NCBI GenBank assembly: GCA_030612185.1 | Contig: JAUWOI010000257.1 | Location: 1-6,515 of the forward strand | Reading direction: 5' to 3' | DNA: 6,515 nucleotides | Origin: Anaerolineae bacterium | Lineage (GTDB): Bacteria; Chloroflexota; Anaerolineae; B4-G1 | In this document: one piece after another, positions 5,616 through 6,515 of the stretch | Numbering within the stretch: the first letter of the stretch is position 1 | Layout: each line of letters starts with the position of its first letter | Program-made: the position numbers and the translations under genes | Notes under the pieces: generated by a model | What the model saw: only the letters and a program-made list of their open reading frames with translations | Told to the model about the DNA's origin: nothing | The model's database searches: none

Positions 5616-6515
5616 ATGAAGAAACGCGGGCTGCGGCTGTTTCTGATCTTTGTCTATTTCGCATTCTTTGCAGGCAGCGTTTACAGTGACCGCGTCTTGG
5701 CTCTGCGCGTCATCTATCACTTGCTGACGATGGTCTTGCTGGGTACGTGGCTTGTTGGGTTGCTGCTCCGTGGCCGGGGAATCCCCCGAACCTCTTTGGA
5801 CTGGCCAGTACTTGCCTGGCTCGCTGCGTCGCTGCTGGCTGCGTTGGCGGGGCTATGCCCGAGATTTAGTTTGGAGAGATGTTGGCTCTTCTTCGCCTAC
5901 GCTTTGGGGTTTTATCTTTTCGTCGACTTGCAGCGCCGTGGATGGCATTCGGCAGTTTTCCAGACCTTGTTCTTGACCGCGGCGGTCGTGTGCATGGCAG
6001 GGCTGTTCGAATGGTTTAGCTGGTACTTCGGGCTTCCCTTCCTACCACACGTCGTCCAGAGTTGGACAGAGATTGGCGGGTGGAAGGATCTGGTCCTGCC
6101 GACTTTTTACAGGCTCAATGCGACGCTTGGGGGCTCCACACCACTGGCGGCCTATTTGGCCGTGATCATCCCTCCCTGCATTGGATGGATGCTGACTGTG
6201 AGAGGCCGGCAGGAACGGTTGGGGTTGAGCGGCTTATTGGTCGCGGCCTTCCTTACAGAAGTGCTTGCGTTCTCACGAGGAGGCGTGCTTTCGTTGGCCG
6301 TCTCTCTGCCACTGACAGTGGCAGGGTGGGTCGCTGCGCAGGCCCATTGGCGAGATGCTCTCCGTCGCCGGTTGACTGGCTGGGGGTGGCGGAGGATGGC
6401 CGTGGTCCTGCTGGTGCTGGCGTCGGCGGTCGCTTGGGGTGGGCTCTGGCTCTCGCGCAGCTTCGCTGGCCGCGGCGCGTCCACGATGTTCCGGTTCACG
6501 CTGTGGCAGGTTGCG
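5616..6515 (+). CDS. O-antigen ligase/polymerase-like membrane protein, 3' end outside window
   Basis: The frame is open for 300 codons to the right edge. ATG 5616 overlaps the TGA of the preceding remnant as ATGA, so translation may be coupled; only a weak GGGGA lies about 15 bases upstream. The protein has a short basic N-terminus (MKKRGLR) and hydrophobic helices near 8-22, 31-52, 62-80, 91-105, 115-137, 176-194, 204-219, 223-243 and 261-280. Motifs fit the Wzy/WaaL (O-antigen ligase) superfamily: RLNATLGGSTPLAAYLAVII (166-185), VLAFSRGGVLSL (216-227, the typical FSRGG), and after it a loop and MFRFTLWQVA, where relatives read on towards the periplasmic catalytic loop. The role would be joining or polymerising lipid-linked glycans on the outer face of the membrane. 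The acceptor is unknown. The catalytic loop lies beyond the window. Confidence 0.8.
   Translation, partial: MKKRGLRLFLIFVYFAFFAGSVYSDRVLALRVIYHLLTMVLLGTWLVGLLLRGRGIPRTSLDWPVLAWLAASLLAALAGLCPRFSLERCWLFFAYALGFYLFVDLQRRGWHSAVFQTLFLTAAVVCMAGLFEWFSWYFGLPFLPHVVQSWTEIGGWKDLVLPTFYRLNATLGGSTPLAAYLAVIIPPCIGWMLTVRGRQERLGLSGLLVAAFLTEVLAFSRGGVLSLAVSLPLTVAGWVAAQAHWRDALRRRLTGWGWRRMAVVLLVLASAVAWGGLWLSRSFAGRGASTMFRFTLWQVA

Larger units (their letters stand above)
5112..5619 (+). pseudogene. C-terminal remnant of a YfhO-like membrane protein, frameshifted
   Basis: After the first heptamer array the sense runs as PQIVEFYRLPDALGRAWVV, then VSPDEMLAALTDPAFDP and EVLLERP, up to about 5285. Past the second heptamer array it continues one frame over as VTLQDAPNRVTIHAVLDTPG, LVLADTWYPGWQATVDG, AHYAFRAV and YTVKMDYQPTSVHIGG. 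It then enters a final membrane helix and stops at TGA 5617-5619. The motif set (YPGW, VDG, YAFRAV, then Y-P-S before a last helix) is the hallmark C-terminal domain of YfhO-family membrane proteins. Those are large polytopic proteins tied to glycosylation of cell-surface polymers. Everything upstream of that domain is missing. Removing the 28-bp second array restores one frame. No independent start is convincing. Confidence 0.75.

Noticed and set aside
6152..6499. 115-codon minus-strand open frame at the right edge
   Set aside because: Antisense to the O-antigen ligase-like gene; composition is Arg/Thr/Pro-rich as expected for a shadow frame.

Overview
The window reads as GC-rich bacterial chromosome, most likely from the Chloroflexota (Anaerolineae-like). 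This is an inference from three things: secreted-protein C-termini ending in a [FY]LPL[VI][MV][RK] tail, heptameric short tandem repeats of the (GAATRGC)n and (TATCCAG)n kinds, and the dispersed repeat that encodes the peptide PSTSSGQA. No rRNA, tRNA or CRISPR array is present, so the placement stays tentative.

Region by region. Positions 2-628 (+) hold the C-terminal 208 codons of a secreted, beta-rich protein, followed by a strong hairpin terminator. Positions 736-888 (+) hold a 50-codon C-terminal stub of a second protein with the same kind of tail, probably a decayed gene. Positions 1068-2546 (-) encode a complete UMF1/Atg22-type major facilitator permease with an unusual insert, and a possible terminator sits at 900-932. 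Positions 2561-2913 contain no convincing gene, only imperfect direct repeats and a hairpin.

Positions about 2914-4406 (-) form an IS110-family insertion sequence. It has a 430-codon DEDD-type transposase, a structured non-coding stretch downstream of the gene, and a candidate pair of subterminal inverted repeats. This is the arrangement known for the IS1111 subgroup, in which the non-coding stretch makes a guide RNA (bridge RNA or seekRNA) that selects donor and target. The transposase N-terminus has been overwritten by dispersed repeat DNA.

Positions 4407-4670 are non-coding, with a 14-bp inverted repeat and a hairpin. Positions 4671-5619 (+) are a wrecked membrane-protein locus: the N-terminus of one multi-spanning protein is followed directly by the C-terminus of a YfhO-like protein. 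Frame breaks or stops lie at two different 7-bp repeat arrays. The last gene (5616 to the window end, +) overlaps that remnant by ATGA and encodes an O-antigen ligase/polymerase-like membrane protein, cut by the window edge. The right-hand part therefore looks like an eroded cell-surface polysaccharide locus next to an insertion sequence.

The most interesting item is the insertion-sequence RNA region: it carries an internal partial copy of the element's own end, as expected of a donor-recognising guide.
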